Positions 12,501 to 27,500 of a stretch of 64,000 nucleotides of DNA are shown here, piece by piece; within the stretch, counting starts at the first letter, position 1; every line of letters begins with the position of its first letter. The stretch comes from Ancylostoma caninum. Its lineage: Eukaryota > Nematoda > Chromadorea > Rhabditida > Ancylostomatidae. The stretch lies in NCBI GenBank assembly GCA_037903475.1, contig JBAJFG010000215.1, forward strand, positions 124,001-188,000. Reading direction: 5' to 3'. Below the pieces are notes generated by a model. It was not told the DNA's origin. It saw only the letters and a program-made list of their open reading frames with translations, and did no database searches. A program made the position numbers and the translations under genes.

Positions 12501-15500
12501 GGATCAGAGCGTCATCCTGTTCGATGCGATGAACGCTCTGCTCAGCACCCAGCCACTCAACGTCCAGAAACACACTCCTCTGGTGAACCTGCTATGGTAC
12601 GTCTTGTTGTTGAGTAATGTTTCCTACCGGCAAAGCGTCATCAGCGGCTCTCCAGGGAGAAGCTTTGTCCATTGATGATCAGACTGCTCGGTGTTCCGGA
12701 CAAAAATGTGTCGAACACACCAACGATCAGCACGGAAGAACCTCTGGGACAAGGGCAAATGGCGAAGTTCACCCTGAGTCCAGCTGTAGTGGCAAATCCC
12801 GAGGCGACCAGGGTGCTCTACCAGTCAGTTTTTTCTTCCCGCTAGTACGATGCAAATTTCTTCACACTTTTTCTCTTGTTCTAATAAGCGTGCAACTTAT
12901 AAACGTCTTCACCCCCGGATCACCTTAGGATTTTGGAGCAGCTGATCCGTATCATGGCTGGCATTCCGTCAGTAAACCCGGTATTGGAGGCTCTTTTCCA
13001 CAAGGCGTTCCTTTTTCCGAAGATCGAGCAAAGAACTGAGGCCATAAGGATCATCAAAAAGGTGGGTGAAACTGGTTGCGTATGCCCCGTGGGTCTATTT
13101 TTCACATTGATTACCCAATTGTATATTATCCGGCACTGTGAGTACAAAATTAATTGCCAACTTTTCAACCCTATGCTCTCAGGGAGGTGATGTGCACAAA
13201 CTTGCAGATCTTATCCGATCGCCGTCGACTGAACGACATCGTCTGTTCGTGCGTGCGTTCCCGCTCGCTGTCGCTCTGGCGGATGTTGATCGTCTGCATC
13301 GCGGAGTGTGCTCAGCCTCAGTACGAGATCGCCATAGAGGCCACACGAGCGTGCGGTTCGATGGTAGGTTCTTTCTCCGTCACTTTTAGGATAGATGTGT
13401 TCCTCCTCAATCAATATACATATAAGTCGTAAAATAATGAAATCGCAGATAGAAAGCGAAAACGGGTGGGAGCTCAACTTTCGTTTCATACTACGCCCTT
13501 ACATGGAGGCTGAGCGAAAAGAGTAGATCTTCCCCCATCAATCATCAGTAAAAAAGGAAGTCCTAAGCGTATAAGCTAAAAAAGATAAGCTCTCTTCAAG
13601 TATGATAGATGTGGACCAACTTGACTTGCTGCCAATGGGATACAGCAACAACATTCGCAAAGAGACAACTATAAATATTCCGAAATTTTGTCAGAATTCA
13701 CTGTACTTTCAATTAGGACAAGAGAAAATGATTAATTTCATCGATATCATTAAAAATTCAGGAAAAGTGGGAAAATTTGGACTTTCGCCAGCAAGTAGGC
13801 TCTGCACTCTTCTTGTTGTTCTTCCTACAGGGTTGTACTGGGAATCGAAGAAGTTTGCCTACCTAGCAGAGAGCCTTTTAGTGTTTTTACGTGCATGCGT
13901 GACATAAACGAACCCTTTTTAGCTACAAGGAATTCTTGATTTCTGTGATTCTCCGGGTATCCTCGATGAGGAAACTCGATGGAAACTCAAAGAGATGTTC
14001 CCGACATTAGAAGACGTGAATCCACCGAGTGAGTCTTATGAAACTCCTTGGAATTACAGCAGTCTGATGCTTAAGGAGAAAAGTGTGGACAGAATTTTCC
14101 AGGCTTCACGGCCAGGTCAGATGTTGGCCAGTGCAGTCCTCGACCCTGTGCGGAACCCAGCTCCCAGAAGGAGGATAGCACTGCTGGGACGGACGACGAG
14201 ACGGAAGACGTAAGCAAGCTCATAGGCTGAACTGTGTTTTCCCTATTAAAATACGATCCATATCAGCAAATGGGCGAGACGCTGAAAAAGCTGTCGCAAA
14301 AGTTCGGTCTCCAACGAATGAGTGAGGAACAGGTAGCGGCGATGCCCATCGCTCGACGACGAACAACCGAGTATGACGAGACGGTGAGTGGCTCAAATAT
14401 GTGTGGATGACCTGGGAGCTACGTGAATATAAGAATAGGAATGAAACGGCTTGGTCCATTGCATATCATTGTCCTAAGAATTGAAAAAAATTCCCCAAAC
14501 TCCATTAAGGTGGGACGTTTTATGAGGTCATCACGGATATCGTAATACATATTTTGGCAAAATTGGCCCTTTTTCGTGGGATTGCAGTAATTACGCGCAC
14601 ATTGAATGCTGTGCATCAAATAATATTCCGAAACTTTGCAGTCGGGCAGTTTAATCACTAGTGAATTAAATTACTGTTAATTTTAATAATTTACTTTTAA
14701 GAATTATCCATATCAATCCACCGTCATTTTTCCACCATATTGAACATTTCTTTCCAATTCTCTACAAAAATCACACCGTATCTAACGCAAGTGGTGAAGC
14801 TACACCACTTGCGTTAGATACAAGATAGATATGATGCTCTTGATCAGCACAGGCACATCTCTTTAATAAATTCGGGCCAAAGAGTATTTATTGTGGTTTT
14901 TTGGGTAGGTGCAGCAGAATATAGCCGAAATCTGGCTACCTCCCAGATAATCATGGACAGCCATTTTTTATTTCATTCAATACACCAACACAATTGGTGA
15001 GCCAGAAAACATCTGTTTCCGAAAGGTATAACAGAGCTGCGAAGTGAGATTCAAAGCCAGTTACCTGGCTGAGAAAGTCCCCTTATGCCAAAATTAGTTG
15101 GTAACACAAGGTAACCTAAGATTTTAGTGCAGAGTATTTACACTGGTTCCCAGGAAATTGCAGTCAATTGCTAGGATACACATTTGAGAAAATACCGTTG
15201 ATCTTTAGGAATATCTATTCACATCCATATAACAGAAAGAGATGTACTGAAATGTTTGTACCCGACAAGTGCGAGTTAGCGGTACAATTCAAACTAGACC
15301 GTTTCATCGTAATATAGATCTATTCACGTGAATAGTACTCACAATTTTATTTGTCTCACTTTTCTAGAAAGACAACTACATAATGAGTTTTCACAGTGTA
15401 ACATATAAAATACTCAGAAAAGTAAACTGATGAATAGAAAAAGTAAAGTAAGTAAAAAATTAAACTCACAATACTAAAGGACTTAAAAGGACAAATAAAA

Positions 15501-18500
15501 AATAAAGTAATGAATAAGTGGGAGATCAAACTCAAAAATACCAGTTTTACAAGAATTCTGGATAATGCCGCCATCCACTGAGAAGTGACAGTTTGCAGAC
15601 TGAGAAGATCACAGCACAAAAGTTCGTTGACTCCTTGGTCGACCACATCGCAGTGTGGAACACGTTCAAGTCGACGCTCGAACTGGACGAAGCCATTCTG
15701 GAATTCTCCTCGACGTTCTACAACGGTGCGAAATTGTACTTCTCCCGGAGATTTTGGGTGATAGCATATGACTTCAGACTTTTCGGCAGTGCACAACGAG
15801 GCGTTCAAGTCGAGGTCGAAAATCCAGCAGGAATTCCTGAACACCGACGCGATTTACGTCACCGCCTACTCGAGCCTCTGTCTGGCATACCGCGGCGAGG
15901 AGACGCTACCCTGGGTGAGAAAAGTCGCCAATAGGGTTATTCGTTAACACGACAAATCAACCCGTTGACGCGTAAAGCCCATTTTTCAGTTATTTAATGG
16001 ATTAACATAAAACCCAGGAGAGTCCGTTAAAATCCAGAGGGAAAAATCGATAGAGCGCTCCGCACGTCATACATTTTGTGGGTTTCGCTGTAATAAAACA
16101 ATCCACATCAGGACTGGCGCTATAACATGACTTATTTACGTATTACGCATGACGGCCATTTCTCCAGTGATGTAAGGATTAACGACTTAACGAAAAATCC
16201 AGAAACCCGATGAGGTTTGTTTCGTTAAAGCTACAGAAGAAAGGAAATCGAGAAGTGATTTGGAACAAAAAACGGCTAATTGCCTAAAAAATCATCCAGA
16301 GCGGAGTAAAAGAGCAGCCGCATGTGATCCAAGCAGATGTGTAATGACACTTTTTTCAGTAGCATAACGAGTGAGCTAATTGGCATAGATATTTAACTAA
16401 AAGGGCTGGTTAATCGTCCCTTCCTCAAGCCCCACTCAGAGTTTTGCCGCCGGGCGAGTCGCCCATGCGAAACATACCGGGCTGCTACGCAGCGCGAGCT
16501 CGCCGCAGCGAAACTCGCCAGGGGGGTCACTCTGAGTGTTTTGCCGCGGCGAGCTTGCCGCGACCTCGCCCAGCGAGCGGCGACAACGAATGCCTCGGAC
16601 CATTTCTGTCGCGCGCGGCAAAACTCGCTGATGGTTTTTTCTTCGTAGTTTCGCGAATCTTTTAAACAAATCGCATTTCTCCAATGACGAACATTTAGTT
16701 ATGTTTGTTTATGTTCTTAGCGCTTCACTCTTGACGTTTTCGGTGGGTGCCACTCGTAAACTAGAACATTTCATGCGCTACTTGTTACCGAATTTATGAC
16801 GTTTAATTTTTGTAACCCACACCCATGGTCATTGGGAGCCTTTTTTTCCCTGAAGAAACTCAAGGTCTTTGACTTGCAGGCTTCGTTCCGGGACACAGTG
16901 TTGAAGTCCGGCTGCATAGTGTACGTGAGTGAGAGCTGGCTGCGCAAAGTCTACGATCATGCCATCGCCGCTCCTTTTGGTGAAATTTCTGGAGCACTTC
17001 TGGGTGTTGTGAAAGGTGAACTCTGTCATCGCTACGGGTTCAGAACGATAACCATTTTTGAGCTTGTCGTTGTCAAGGCAATAATGGCAACCTCAAAAAG
17101 AGGCTTTCAGATTTTGATGGGCTCGACCGTGGAATTTTGACGGATGTGGAACGGCTGCAGAGAATATCGCAGGGAAAGCCCCCTGCAAAACCCGTTGAAG
17201 GTTTGTCAATGAATACATAATTAATGGATTGTTATATCTAGAAAAAATATACGTTATTATAAAAAATATATGTTATTATCACATATTATTCGACTTTAAA
17301 ATAGGGTTGTTACCAAGGAGCCAGAGCCCAGCCAGGAATCAATTCGAGGGCTTTCTCCTAGAGACAGGGTTGGTAAAAATGATGGTGGTAACCACGCGTG
17401 GCGCATCCTTACTGTTGGTAGAGGAATTTTCGCAAAAATGAAGTCAGATTTAATTCACTGAAAGAAAGAGCTGCAGTAAAGGAGATGTCTTCGCAAACCA
17501 ATGTCTTAACTCCTTCTCCAGCCACTAAATACAGCATTTTAAGTTTGTCACTACAATTTTGCCCTACCCTGTGCCCCTCGACAAAGAATTATCTGATACC
17601 GCGATATTAATCGACCTGTTAATGGCATACACGGCTCTGTAGCAATGCAATTATCACGTGTTCATGAGAAATTCAGAAAGAATAGCTGCTCGATGGCTGA
17701 TCGCTTCGGCATGGGACTCAACTGTCCACATTCTCTCTACATTCCTTGGAATTAAAGGTTTGTTTGTTTTTTTTAAATTTCTAACGCCAAGATGCTACCA
17801 GATGTAGAAACTACTCGTTGTTTTCTTCAGAGCGACGGAAAGCCCGGCAGAAAATCCAAGACGGTATAGAGTACTCAATCAAAGGCATGCAGCTTCTGGC
17901 AGCAGTGGCTCTGGAGCTCGGTGGGTAATTTTCCGCGCTCTCTATATTTTTTTTTCTGTGATGCCTTTTAATGAGAAAATATCGCGCAGAACTTGGTGAG
18001 CGCTGTGGATGGATCTTCGAGAATTTGGTGGAATCCTCTTGTGACGTGGATGAGCTAAGAACACTTGCAAGCTCGGAAGAACAGGTGCTTCTCTTTAATT
18101 TGGAACTACATAGAAACGGAGGGGGAGCGCCCTTCCCCTCCCCCAGAGAATGGGTCGGCGAGTGATTTTTTGAAATTACTTTATAAAACGAATGAAAATT
18201 TTCTATTATTTTATTCTCAATCGCCCATTTTTATAACTTTATTTTTTTGCTACTATTTGGTATTAAGATTGATTTTACTAGTATTTCTATTATTACATCT
18301 GTATCCCGGAGTTGCGGAGTTGTCACTTTTTTCCTTTTTTCAGACTGCTATATAGCTCGGAGTCGGTAAACATTACAATAACAATGATAAACAACAAACA
18401 ACAATAAAAACAAACACTATGATTGATGACAACCAGTGGCGGACGCAGGGGGCGCCCCCTCACCTAAGCCGGGTCACCGAATTTTCGAAATTACTTTACA

Positions 18501-21500
18501 ATACAAATAAAAATCTTGTATCAGATTATTTTTAATTGTTTGTTTTGATTATGGTTTTCAGTATAATTTTTATTAATTATTTATTATTGTAGTTAATATT
18601 TTTATCAATTTTATTTTCCATCTGGGTCCCCAAAGCGGCGGAGACCTTTTTTCTTCACTCTCCCTTCCCTCCCGCCCACTTTCTGTATCCGCCGCTGATG
18701 ATAACTTAAATAAATAAAATCATAACAAGTAACTAATACCACTTGCCAGCTAATTACGGATTCAACTGCTCAGAATAAGTGGCACATATGCGAGACCCCA
18801 GCCTTACCTACCCACTTGCACGTGCCGCACCGTTTGTATCTTGGTGCACTGACTGTCTGCGCATCCGCAAATTCCATTGCAATCAGCGTTCTTGATATCG
18901 ATCGATCCAGTGATGTGGCGCCTGCGACCAGATCCGGACCACTGATTTCTTCCATCTACTAATTTTTTAATGAATTTTTAATTTCCAAAACTTCGCCTCC
19001 ATGTCTTACAATATAACCTTGAAACCAGCCAGTAAAACTCTGACGTCTAATAGTAAAATTTAGATCATCTCATCCCACTCGAAAAAGAAAGTTACCCTCA
19101 TGCATTTTAAATCACGATATTTGACGCCATCAATTTCAGAAACGGGTAAGAGTGCTATCGCGAGAAGACCTGCTGAGCATCCAGCTGGTGTTAGACAACG
19201 CGTTGGTCTCAATCCATGCGCCAGAGTGCTGGAAACATGTGATACGGTCAGCAGTAGTGCTATAATACCGCGCTAAAGATCAACTCCATCCCGCTTGCTT
19301 CCAGGTGTAGCGAGTTTGTGTGGGAGCTGGAGAAATTCATCTATGGAGCGTTATGCTACGAAAAGCCGTCGAGATTCAGCTTCGGGAAGAAGAAGCAACC
19401 AGAAGTGCCGCCACCCAATGAAGAGGTTGTTTGATTTATCCAAGGCTGCTATAGTACTCCGCGTTGAGTATAGCCGCTTGTGTCGTTGTCGCCAGCGACA
19501 TCGACAAAAATAGTTATCCATTTCTGGCGCAGCATTGCTAGCAGGGTGTGGAGCGTTATGCCTGGAAAGGGCGGTGCGGTGCAGCTCTACGATTGGTCAG
19601 TTCTTCCAACTGGTCAGTCACGGAACTCGACCGCGCCGCCCACTCCAGGTATAACGCTCCATGCGCTTGCTGGCATGGCTGCTGCACAAGCCACCGATAA
19701 TCAATTTTTTTCGAATTTACTGTCGCCTGAGACAATGACGCTATACGATGCTATAGTCTGCGTATAGTGTAGCTACCTCAATGCTACTTATCAGTCATGA
19801 TCACCACGCTTTCGAAGCTTACTTTAACAAGATTCAGGGAGTAGCAGCCGCGGACCGCTCAGTGGACAGCGCAATTGGAAACGGCGAGCTCGACAAGGAC
19901 AGCCTTAGCAGAGCACTGTGCATACTGATAGCTAAGGTTGACAGGTACGTCTCTTGAAAGCGGTAAATATGCCAAAAACTGTGATCTAAAACTTCCTGCA
20001 GATTCTATTCGAAAGTGGGCCACGAGTTGAATCTACGCTCGCTCCGTGAACTATGTATTGCTATGACCAGTGCCAGCGAGAATCGAATCTTCTACTCTGG
20101 AAAGAAAGCACCTGCACTGACACCAGCGACAAACCTGCTTACAAGGGTCGGTTACTGCCATAGCCACAAAAGGTAAACAAGACGAACCTCTTCTACTCCT
20201 GAAACTCAACCTATTCAGATCTCTGAGGTCCTGTCTCCCCTGGGTAACCGCCCTCTGGTTCATCAAATGCTGCTTTGGCCGACTGTTTGCGCTCATTTCG
20301 TACAGGTAGGACATCAGCACACAGGATTCCCTCGGGACATCCTGTTTTCTTTCGGAACTTTAGAGGTAACACCTCACTATTGTTTAGGTTGCCTCGTGCC
20401 CCGATGAGTCGAGCATCGGCGTCACCGCTCTCTCGGATGCGATCTCCTCCCTCATCCTCTCAGAGTCTCAAGGACTATGCTTTAATCAAATGCTTATAGC
20501 ACCTTTCCAGGTAAGCTAGCACTACCATTTTAGGTTATTATCACACGTTTGTGAATGGATCCCTCTTCCCTGACTTTTTTCAACTGTGTCGTCGAAGACG
20601 CTCTATAATTCTAGAGACTCTAGCTTCAGTTCTAACACCACAACATGAGCTGTTTTCTTCACATTTCAGGCGATTGTCTGCTCAGATACGTGTTCGCCAG
20701 AGACTCGTGAGCAAATCGTCGCAGCTCTTGCAGATTTTGTGAAAACGAAATCGGACCGAATTGGATCAGGTGAGTTACAGACATCATTCCTCTGTTGAGT
20801 CTCCGTTGAATGCGAAAAAATGATGCAAAAAAATGGAAAAATTGCAAAAGCGTTGAAGGAATTGGGATTTCTCTGGGATTTTTGCAGATTATTTATGTGT
20901 GGAATCCCAGAAAATCCCCGAAAATCCGATTCTTTTTTCATCTTCTTTTCAACTATCAAGTACATGTGTTGTGAGTCTACAGGGTGTGTGCAGGGTCAAG
21001 CGTACGATGGTAATTTACCGAGGGGGATCGCCTCGAGGGAATAGGGGGTCGCCTGAAGAAGGTATTATGATAACAGCAAGGTATGCAAGTTCATTTTTCA
21101 CCAGCGAACACCAAGTTCGATTCCTCGCGAGGATGGTAGTTTTGCGAACATTTCAATATGCTCTTCTTCTCTTAGTACCTTGAATAACAAGTGTACAATC
21201 GTCGGTGACCACTTTCTTCTTAAGCTTGGACGTTTTATTTGGCTGTAAATCGACTCTTAGTGTCCAATAAATATGTAGCTCGAAAGGCAATTCCGTGGAT
21301 GGTGTCCTAGAACCTCTGGACACCACATGATGCTCTGAAGCTATGGGGACGGTTTCCCAGAATCAAACCTCATGAGGACGCAAAATCCCACGGCTTTTCG
21401 TTCCTTGGACATGTTTTTATGGCGATAAGACCACATAAGACATAACCGCAAAATTTGTTATATTTGAGGAATTTTGACACTCAATACCTCATAGAACCAG

Positions 21501-24500
21501 AAGGTCATGTAAGAAACGACTCTATGCATAAGAAAGAGCACATCTTACTCTATTGTAAAGCCTTGAAGATGTTCCCTCATACGAAACAATTGTGAAGTTA
21601 TTCGCTTCAGATTAGCACTACAATCTTGAATTTGCTAAAAATCAGATTTTTTTCCCATGGCTTTTTTTCAGCGCATATTCAAAAGCTGACAAAGCATTAA
21701 ACATGATTCCGAAAGAGGAAGTCAAGCCCTATATTCCTGTAAAATTTCAGCTCTCAATGTTACCTGGGACGAGTTTTATTTCGTTGGTAAACCAATGGTA
21801 AACCGTTGGTAAAAATGCCAATTTTCCCATCTTTTTACCAACGAATTTCTACCCAAATTTAACCCTACTAATCCAAATCTCTAGAGCTAAAAAATGTGCA
21901 CAAGAAAGCGCAAATCTTCCTCATAGCAAAACGACTTAAGCTATTTTCCTAGGTCACCTGTCAACCCTTTTTAAATTCGTGACAAACAACCATACACCTT
22001 CACGTGTACGACTCTAATTCTGAGTGAAAGAACACCACTCGCACGCTACTTTCACAGCACGAAAAGGGTCCTGAGAATTTGTTTTCGTTCATACACATAG
22101 ATACTTGACGTCCAACTGCTCCACATGCATTTTTCCATTCTGCAAAAATTGGTCTCCGGCGGAGATCGAACCCTGGACCTGCTTGAGCATGAATACGACT
22201 TCTGCATTATTTCAGTTGCTTATAATAAATGTGTTTATGTGCTACATAGACATGTGCGACAACTGAGTGGCTGTTTCGTTGGTAAAACTAGAAATTCAAA
22301 AATAAGAATAAAAATTAAAAATTGAAAAGTGAATTTTTTAAAATTAATTGAATTCAAAAAAATTGAGAAATTAACTTTAAAAACTAATTGAATTCAAAAA
22401 ATATCTTCCGGATGTTTTGAAAGTTGTTGGCTCACAGTATCTAAAAACGTAAAAAATAAATATTCTGGAGGGGGACGCATTTTCCCGTCTACAAGGGGGG
22501 GGGGTCGCGTCGGGGTCGAACTTTTACCAACACCACGCTTGACCCTGCATATGAGGTACTGTTCTTATTTCATCACTGCAAGAGTTTTGAGCTTTTTGCA
22601 GCCCTCAACACTTCTAAAATAATTAAGGGAGCGGAATTATGTATATTGTAGGCAGACTACGTTATTTGAATTCTATGCATTGGGAGCTATAAGATAAGAA
22701 CATCTTTTCTGCCACTTTTTTTTACCAATTAACCCATTGACGACCGCGCCCACTTTGGCGTGTCTGGCGCGTGGGACCAACGCCCCTTTCAAGAGCGCGG
22801 CGCCGGCGGAGTTCCACACCGTTCGATAAGAAAATTAGGACTAAAACAGACCATTTTGCAGAAATAATTTGAAAACCTAGTTCCAGAAGATTACTAGTAT
22901 CATCGGACCAAAAAAGGAGAGAATCTAAACGCTTCTGGATTCCATTAAGGCCGAAGGACGTTTGTAAAGGGTATTTTTAGTGTTACAAGGGAGTGTTCCG
23001 AAAGTGTACACGTTCGTACGACTCTAATCTGATGGATAAGGAAGTGCAGGATGTAAGGAACGTGTTTCTATGTAGGAAACATGCCCTTTCTTCAAAATAT
23101 TTCCATCCACCACGCAAAAAATGTAAAGCGATTTCCCTCGATTTCAAAATCTCATCCTTTTCATGATATTTGTCGCAACAAAGGAGAACAATTTCCTGAA
23201 CACAGTTGTTTTAGACCATTTTAGGAGGAATTGTACACATTTTATGTGGAAATACTACAGAATAGTTCGAAAATAGGGTCCAGTACTTGATAAAAGGGGC
23301 GCGGCTCACCGGTGAGCCGCGCGGTCCCACGCGACCAAAGAAGCGTGGCTCACCGGTGAGCCACGCGGTCGCCAATGGGTTAAAAAACTTGCTAGCTGGC
23401 GCCTCTCTTCGTATTTATGTATGTATGGAAGCAAGAACTAGACTTTTTGCTAGTAAGAGTAGTTGTCGCGCCTACTGTCATCAGAGGGGAGGGGGGGGGG
23501 GGGATAGGAAAACTCATAACTAGTGGCTCGTTCAGGCTGGAAGACGCTGTTCGGCACTTTCCGAGCCGTACGCACCTCAGAAGTCGACGACGCCAGCGTT
23601 CACTGGACTGTCCTCGATGTGATAGGAGCGTACCTACGCATAGACAAATAGTGAGTGCTGGCAGGCTGACTGTGGTATGATATTCAGCTGAGAATTCCAG
23701 TTCGGTGCTGTCATGGTCCCTGCCCGACTGCCTTCCATGCATCATCCACTTCCTCCAATCGAGTCATTATTCAAAAGCAGCCGAACAACAAGAGGAGGAG
23801 TCCGACGCGAACTCGAAGCCAGTCGAGGACCAGCTCAGTGAGGCCGCTCTGCGACTCGTCACTCCCACCTACACTGTGATACTGAATCTGTTCAAAACAC
23901 CGCACATAGCCAACCCCAACCTCTTGCACAGGTACGCCATTCAGACGACTTTTCGTATGCAGCAATCTTCAAACGAGGTGGAAGTGTGGTGGCTCAGGGC
24001 AGAACTGCGTAATGGTTGTTTGGATGAGGTCGAGAATGCAGCCACAACGTCTGCGCCTCTGTCTGAGTGTCTGGATCCTGGGCAGTTTCCGTTAGCAGCT
24101 GGCGATCCTTCTCCGTTGCAGTTGGACGCGCTATTGGAAGGTGAGTGAACTTTTTGTAGTACAAGTTATTTGCCGTCGTGAAATCCTAGCTAGTTAATTC
24201 AAAGAATCACGGAAGACGGATTATCTAATTAGTTGAGTTGATTATTTGGGGGATTCTGTGGAAAATTGAAGTCATAAAAAAGGAGGTCCTTGGGACCTCT
24301 TTTCTGAAGGTCTTTAGACCGCTATCTCTAGAATTCTAATTTTTAGATTTAATGGATTGAGTATACCAATTTGAACATACCCAATGTCCTCATATATTGA
24401 ATGTTCCTAATGACGAATTCCTATCTTCAGTGCCGAATGGTAACCTGCCATGGGAAGATCGTCCACCTTCGGAAGTGGCGTCATTGGAGCTGCTGCTCTC

Positions 24501-27500
24501 CTTCGTGGAGCATCTCGCAGGCACTTTGGTCACAGCTCCCAACTGCATCCAGTCGCCTCTGCTGGTCTCCATCCAGCAACTCATCAACACCATCAAGACT
24601 AGCGAATTTGGTAGGATTTGCCTTGCCAGAAACAACAATTATTGAAAAAGTGTTTGATACAGTACTGACACAGTTAACCGATGTGAGACAGTATTTCAGG
24701 TCTGTCCACAGCGTGCTTCTGTCTGTCCACGCTTCTTCTGCCTCACGTACAAAAATGGGTAAGGAGAGGCGAGAGCGGTAAAGCCGACAACGGGAGAAGT
24801 GATGCGAACCTTCGGCAGGCAGTCGGAATCTGCACGCAGATGGTCGTCGACACGCTCACGCTCGAGCAAAGTATGTACGCTTTCTGATATGGCTATGGTT
24901 AATATATCTGATGTCAAACTATGGATTAAAAAGAAGTGTAATCTGCGACATGTCTTATTCGAGGGATTTCCAGGTATCAATCCAATGCAGAGCACGGTTT
25001 CTAGGTTTTTTTTTTGAGAGAGAGAGAGAAAGAGAGAATTCCTCACACATGCTGGAAGAATAGGTAGAACAACTCTTTTCCTGAGTAGAGCGTTTTCAGC
25101 TACATGGCATAGTCGGCTGCTTTTGGACATCTGCCGACTCGCTATCGAATGTTCCACGAAGGAGGGAGATCTTCCCCGGGTGGGAACGGCTTGTTTGCGA
25201 CATGTTGCCGCCGCCGCATCGCACTTCACGGATGCACAGTGGACAATCCTGGCGAAATCGCTCTGGGACGCCACGTGAGGACCCCTACAATACTGATGAG
25301 CCCAATAAGGGTGGTGTAGGGCGTCGCATGTGAGAAGAACGTTGCAAACGAGTTCTGTGATTGAGCAGCTGGATAGCTTTTCCATCGCAGAGCTCGCCCA
25401 TATTGTCCTTTCCAGTTACAATGCTCTACACCTCTATATGACCTGCTGCATGCACCCACACCTTTCTGTTATAATTCTGAGACCACCATGGACTTGGCCG
25501 TTGCCTCAACTAAGTGCAGATTTTGCGGAACCGAATAATATTTTCTCCAGGACAGCAACTCTATCGTCGATCAGACTGCTCATCTCTCTGTATGTGAATG
25601 ACTCCGTGGATGAGAAGGGTGACCTAGGAGAAATTTTGGTCGATGGCGTTGATGGACTACCACTAAAAGAGAGGATGTTGGCTCAGCAGGTAGGCTCATT
25701 TGGGAGGACGTCGTTTTGTTTAAATAATTTCAGAGAGTATCTACAGGTATTTCTCGTGGATTCGCAGAAGAAAAAACATTCGAATGGCATACCACACGAG
25801 GAATCTACGAGCGATGTGGAGCTGGTTATTACGATAGATGGCGAGAAGCAGAAGTTCGTCACTACTTTATGAAAGTTTCAGCTAAGTAAATCTAGGATGG
25901 ACACGGCTATCTCAAATTGAATCAACGAGCAGATCCTTGATCTATATGCGTTTATACTCTGCCGTGAGGTAGTGGTATCGCATGAACGGTCAAAAAATGC
26001 GCGACGCAACGGCTTCACTACCACTGGACTAAAATTTGCGCGACGTGATGGGTAGCAAAGCCATCTCATTATACAAAATCACGCGAATTCCTATAATTTC
26101 ACAACAAAACAACGGAAAGTGTTACATTATTATACAGTATTACATATTATTATACACACTATCGACATCGAGTCTTCCAGCAAGAGCAACGCGCGTTCAT
26201 CCCGTGACATGAATTTTTGAAAGAAAAAGTATAAACAGCATAGGACTGGGATCCCTGACGTCGCGTTGTCCTCACGACCTTCACTTACCACAACGCAACA
26301 CGTGCTCCAGGCCGCGAAGCAGCCGCTTGCGAAGAGAAGGGTTGCATGTGCGCGACCATCGCGCCGCCAAGAAGTATAAACACATCCTAAGGAATTTGCG
26401 AAATGCTTTTGGCGTAGTTGAGCGTTTTTTTTTTCTGTCCCACTGGGCAAGAGGATTAGCATCCACTTTAGAAATATTATACTTTGCTACAGTGTAGACC
26501 GCAGCAAGTTGTGGTGCTTCAGAACAGAGAAGCCTTTTTGTATTCAATTAATTCTACAGACATAATCTGGTATGTATCCCATATGCTTTCGATCCTTTTC
26601 CATTTCTAGGATGTCCGTTTCTCATTTGATCTCATCGTTGCTGGCACATCAGCTTGTCATCCAGCTGATAGGCTCAATCCTCTGCCCTTGTGACCGTCCT
26701 CCCGAAGGTCTGGAGAAGATACTTACAGCTGGCGACTGTTGTGGACCATGCAACATACCTGGTGACGTCCGCATAATGATGCATCACAGCCTGGATGCTA
26801 GTTTCCAAGTAAAGAACTACCCATTGAGCCCTTTCACTTTCAGTAAATTACCCTCAAATGTTGGTTCAGATAGCTCGAGACTTCGACGCTCGCCAGGGCC
26901 TTTCTGCTCTTTTGGGTCGCGCTATGGGTATTCGTCGACCAAATTTGTACAAACAGCTTGTCTCTTCTGCTTTAATCAAGATGCATTCGCTTTTTACGAG
27001 TGGGATGACACAAAGGTGGGTGTGAACAGAACCGAAAAGAACGCTTTTTGCAACTGTACGCTGAGACAGTCTAAAGACGAAAAATAAAACCACAGTTGCT
27101 ACAGAAGACATTAACTGAAAACTATAGAAGCCTGTGAAAATGCGTAAAAATTGAACGCAGCATGCACATCGGACTTGTGATGTTTGCTGTACCAGGGAAA
27201 ATCTTTCAATCTTATATTAGCAGTTTCATTTCAAGTCCCCCGGATTTCTCGCGACTCTCCCGCTGTCATTGCCAAATGGTTGTGCTTCTCCGAGAAGCTG
27301 AAGTACGGATAGCCGGTAAAAGAATCGCTGCAGCCGCCAGGGAGCATAAAGAAGAGGTGAGGTTCATATAAAGGTTGTTTGCTGATGGTAAACTCACACA
27401 AAACTACTTTAGAAATTCGAGTTCATGCTGGTAGAGTCCGATGGAGAGAAGCTCTACAAACTTGTATCTGAGGCAGAAATTAACAATACCATATCAGGTA

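Noticed and set aside
13995..14213. Read-through of the ARFGEF3 exon ending 14028
   Set aside because: Reading on gives an arginine-rich tail and a stop. Splicing at GTGAGT (14029) to 14103 instead gives the family-like ARSDVGQ acidic segment in phase.
15356..15844. 162-codon minus-strand open frame
   Set aside because: It is antisense to ARFGEF3 exons 15599-15725 and 15778-15914.
22140..22250. tRNA-like B-box (GGGTTCGATCTCC) on the minus strand
   Set aside because: The flanking bases cannot form a T-arm stem or a matching acceptor stem, and no D-arm or anticodon arm is in place.
23932..23961. Apparent tiny intron (GTACGC...TATGCAG) in an ARFGEF3 exon
   Set aside because: It would be about 30 bp, too short to splice, and the frame stays open through it, so 23701-24140 is one exon.
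24696..25385. 229-codon minus-strand open frame
   Set aside because: It is antisense to well-supported ARFGEF3 exons (24700-24870 and 25100-25274) and has no recognised domain.
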